NCBI RefSeq assembly: GCF_002286775.1
Contig: NZ_NSGJ01000044.1
Location: 1 to 40,733 of the forward strand
DNA: 40,733 nt
Direction: 5' to 3'
Source: Myroides sp. N17-2
Lineage (GTDB): Bacteria > Bacteroidota > Bacteroidia > Flavobacteriales > Flavobacteriaceae
Shown: one piece after another, positions 39,415-40,733 of the stretch
Position numbering within the stretch: the stretch's first letter is position 1
How the letters are laid out: every line of letters begins with the position of its first letter
The notes under the pieces: model-generated
The model's database searches: none
Told to the model about the DNA's origin: nothing
Seen by the model: only the letters and a program-made list of their open reading frames with translations
Translations under genes and position numbers: made by a program

Positions 39415-40733
39415 ATGAAAAGAAAGTTGATTAGTGTGTCGTTGTTGTCTATGGGGGCATTAACGACATCTTTGGCCTATACTTATAAAGATAGTTTAGG
39501 CGTAGAGAATCTTAGCCTATTTAATAAACAGGAGGAATATATAGACTTAAGTTTAGAGGATATTGAAGATTTATATGATAATGATGCTAAACAAGCGTAT
39601 GATGGTACACCAAAATGGCCTGTTTTAAAACCAGGGAATACATTACCAGATGATATCTATTTAGAACCATTAGATCAGCTGCCTCTTAATGCTGGAAATA
39701 ATACGATGCCTTATGCTGTCTATCAAAAATCTCCTGTGCCAGGTGAAGAACCTACTTTAATAGGAGAGATAGATTTGACGGTTAATATTATACGCGCTAT
39801 TATTACTACAGTTTCTTTTAATGCTAAAATTGTAACGACTAATCAGCTACCATATATTTATACAATAGAAGGTGAGCTACCAGATGAAGTTATTCAAAAA
39901 ACTGCCAATAATGCCAATGGAATACTTTATAAGCATAATGGGAAGAGTCAGAAAGCACCGTTTTCTTTCTCTGCTGGAGGTAAATATAATGTTACTTATA
40001 ATGTAGTTAGGACAACTAACTATGAGAAGTTAGATTTGAATGGTGTACTATATGTTATTCCAGGTTTAGAATCAGGTACAACACTTTATGATAAGAAGGA
40101 TCATAGGGAGGATGCTAAAATAGATGAATCTCTACTTCCTCAAGGTGTAAAAGTATCTTATGAATTTAAAGATGAAAGTAAAAATAAAGTCAGTGAATTG
40201 ATTAATGCAGGAGTGTATACAGTGATTATGTATATGAGCCTAGATGATGTAGTAATAAGTAATGAGGAAAGTACTTATACAATTACAAAAGCACCTTTAT
40301 CAGCATTTACTTTAGAGGAAAAATCGTTTGTTTATGATGGTGAAATCAAGGGATTACTAATAAAAGAGAATGTACCAGAAGGAGTTAAAGTAGGGTATGT
40401 TTATAAGAAAGACGGAATAAAAGTTGATAAACCAACGGAAGCAGGTGAGTATGATGTTACGATAACAGTAGATGGCGGAAACAACTACGAGTATAAAGAA
40501 ATTATACCTACGGCTAAGTTGACTATTGAGAGGGCAGAGATAACAGGGGTAAGCTTCCCAGCCGACTCAACTACTTATGATTCTAATCCACATCGTATAG
40601 CAGTATTAGGAGCACCAGCAGGCTCAACAGTTGTTTACACTTATGAGAAAGATGGTATATCTAGTACAGATGCGCCAACAGAAGCAGGTGATTATACTGT
40701 AACAGCCATAGTAACAAATGGCGATAATTATAA
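39415..40733 (+). CDS. Surface protein with MBG-like repeats (3' end beyond the window)
   Basis: The frame is open from ATG 39415 to the window end, giving 439 complete codons and no stop. A signal peptide-like start (MKRKLISVSLLSMGALTTSL) is followed by a non-repetitive region (about 20-300), then Ig-like repeats of the MBG type. One reads FVYDGEIKGLLIKENVPEGV, then a segment ending PTEAGEYDVTI. The next has TTYDSNPHRIAVLGAPAGS, then PTEAGDYTVTA. Such repeats form long stalks of surface adhesins in Bacteroidota, often secreted by the type IX system. The full length and any C-terminal sorting domain cannot be seen. Confidence 0.85.
   Translation, partial: MKRKLISVSLLSMGALTTSLAYTYKDSLGVENLSLFNKQEEYIDLSLEDIEDLYDNDAKQAYDGTPKWPVLKPGNTLPDDIYLEPLDQLPLNAGNNTMPYAVYQKSPVPGEEPTLIGEIDLTVNIIRAIITTVSFNAKIVTTNQLPYIYTIEGELPDEVIQKTANNANGILYKHNGKSQKAPFSFSAGGKYNVTYNVVRTTNYEKLDLNGVLYVIPGLESGTTLYDKKDHREDAKIDESLLPQGVKVSYEFKDESKNKVSELINAGVYTVIMYMSLDDVVISNEESTYTITKAPLSAFTLEEKSFVYDGEIKGLLIKENVPEGVKVGYVYKKDGIKVDKPTEAGEYDVTITVDGGNNYEYKEIIPTAKLTIERAEITGVSFPADSTTYDSNPHRIAVLGAPAGSTVVYTYEKDGISSTDAPTEAGDYTVTAIVTNGDNY

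Overview
The window reads as chromosomal DNA of a low-GC member of the Flavobacteriaceae (Bacteroidota). The evidence is several TonB-dependent receptors with Bacteroidota-type architecture, a RimO and an archaeal-type ProS, a general lack of Shine-Dalgarno sequences, and many good matches to the Bacteroidota -7/-33 promoter (TAnnTTTG with an upstream TTG). A Myroides-like genus would fit, but that is inference from overall impression, not proof. In several genes the longest reading frame starts at a TTG that is really part of the TTTG promoter box, so the true start is a downstream ATG; starts are corrected here.

Layout. 1-310: gene-free, with two families of short repeats and a 21-bp hairpin. 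311-2642: FAD oxidoreductase divergent from an AraC-type regulator, with a 21-bp-spaced direct-repeat operator between them. 2628-10449: OmpR-type response regulator and histidine kinase divergent from two large outer-membrane receptors; TTAACC repeats at 11-bp period sit in the shared promoter region. 10701-14502: SLC13-type anion transporter, glycerophosphodiester phosphodiesterase, rimO. 14532-15187: gene-free, with an 11-bp repeat array and clustered hairpins. 15282-18842: two outer-membrane beta-barrel proteins and a Tyr/Gly-rich lipoprotein whose frame is interrupted by an in-frame TGA. 18946-23347: proS, six identical tandem tRNA-Glu genes, rpsT and typA. 23715-26220: 2-oxo acid dehydrogenase E2, a PP-loop ATPase and a hotdog thioesterase. 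26305-29786: a probable copper-uptake operon (OprC/NosA-like receptor with the CxxxM and HxM ligand motifs, a secreted lipoprotein and a small Cys-containing secreted protein). 29913-32063: two paralogous small membrane-anchored proteins and a secreted protein. 32335-38785: the most interesting region. 39415-end: a truncated surface protein with MBG-like repeats.

The 32.3-38.8 kb locus combines a WYL-domain regulator, a roughly 700-bp non-coding stretch, a slipin (SPFH/band 7) protein, a beta-propeller lipoprotein and the RNA ligase RtcB. The non-coding stretch contains a tRNA-Lys(UUU)-like structure in circularly permuted order: T-arm, then an acceptor stem closed by a TCAG tetraloop, then D-arm, then anticodon arm. 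A second, degenerate module lies just 5' of it. Two near-identical 21-bp sites exactly 100 bp apart sit at the -33 positions of the divergent promoters for the regulator and for this RNA. The layout recalls the Salmonella rsr-yrlBA-rtcBA RNA-repair locus, whose Y RNA carries a tRNA-mimic domain, but no Ro60/Rsr gene is present here. I propose an RNA-damage sensing or repair system in which the permuted tRNA mimic is a decoy, sensor or RtcB substrate. The structure is read from the sequence; the function is inference.
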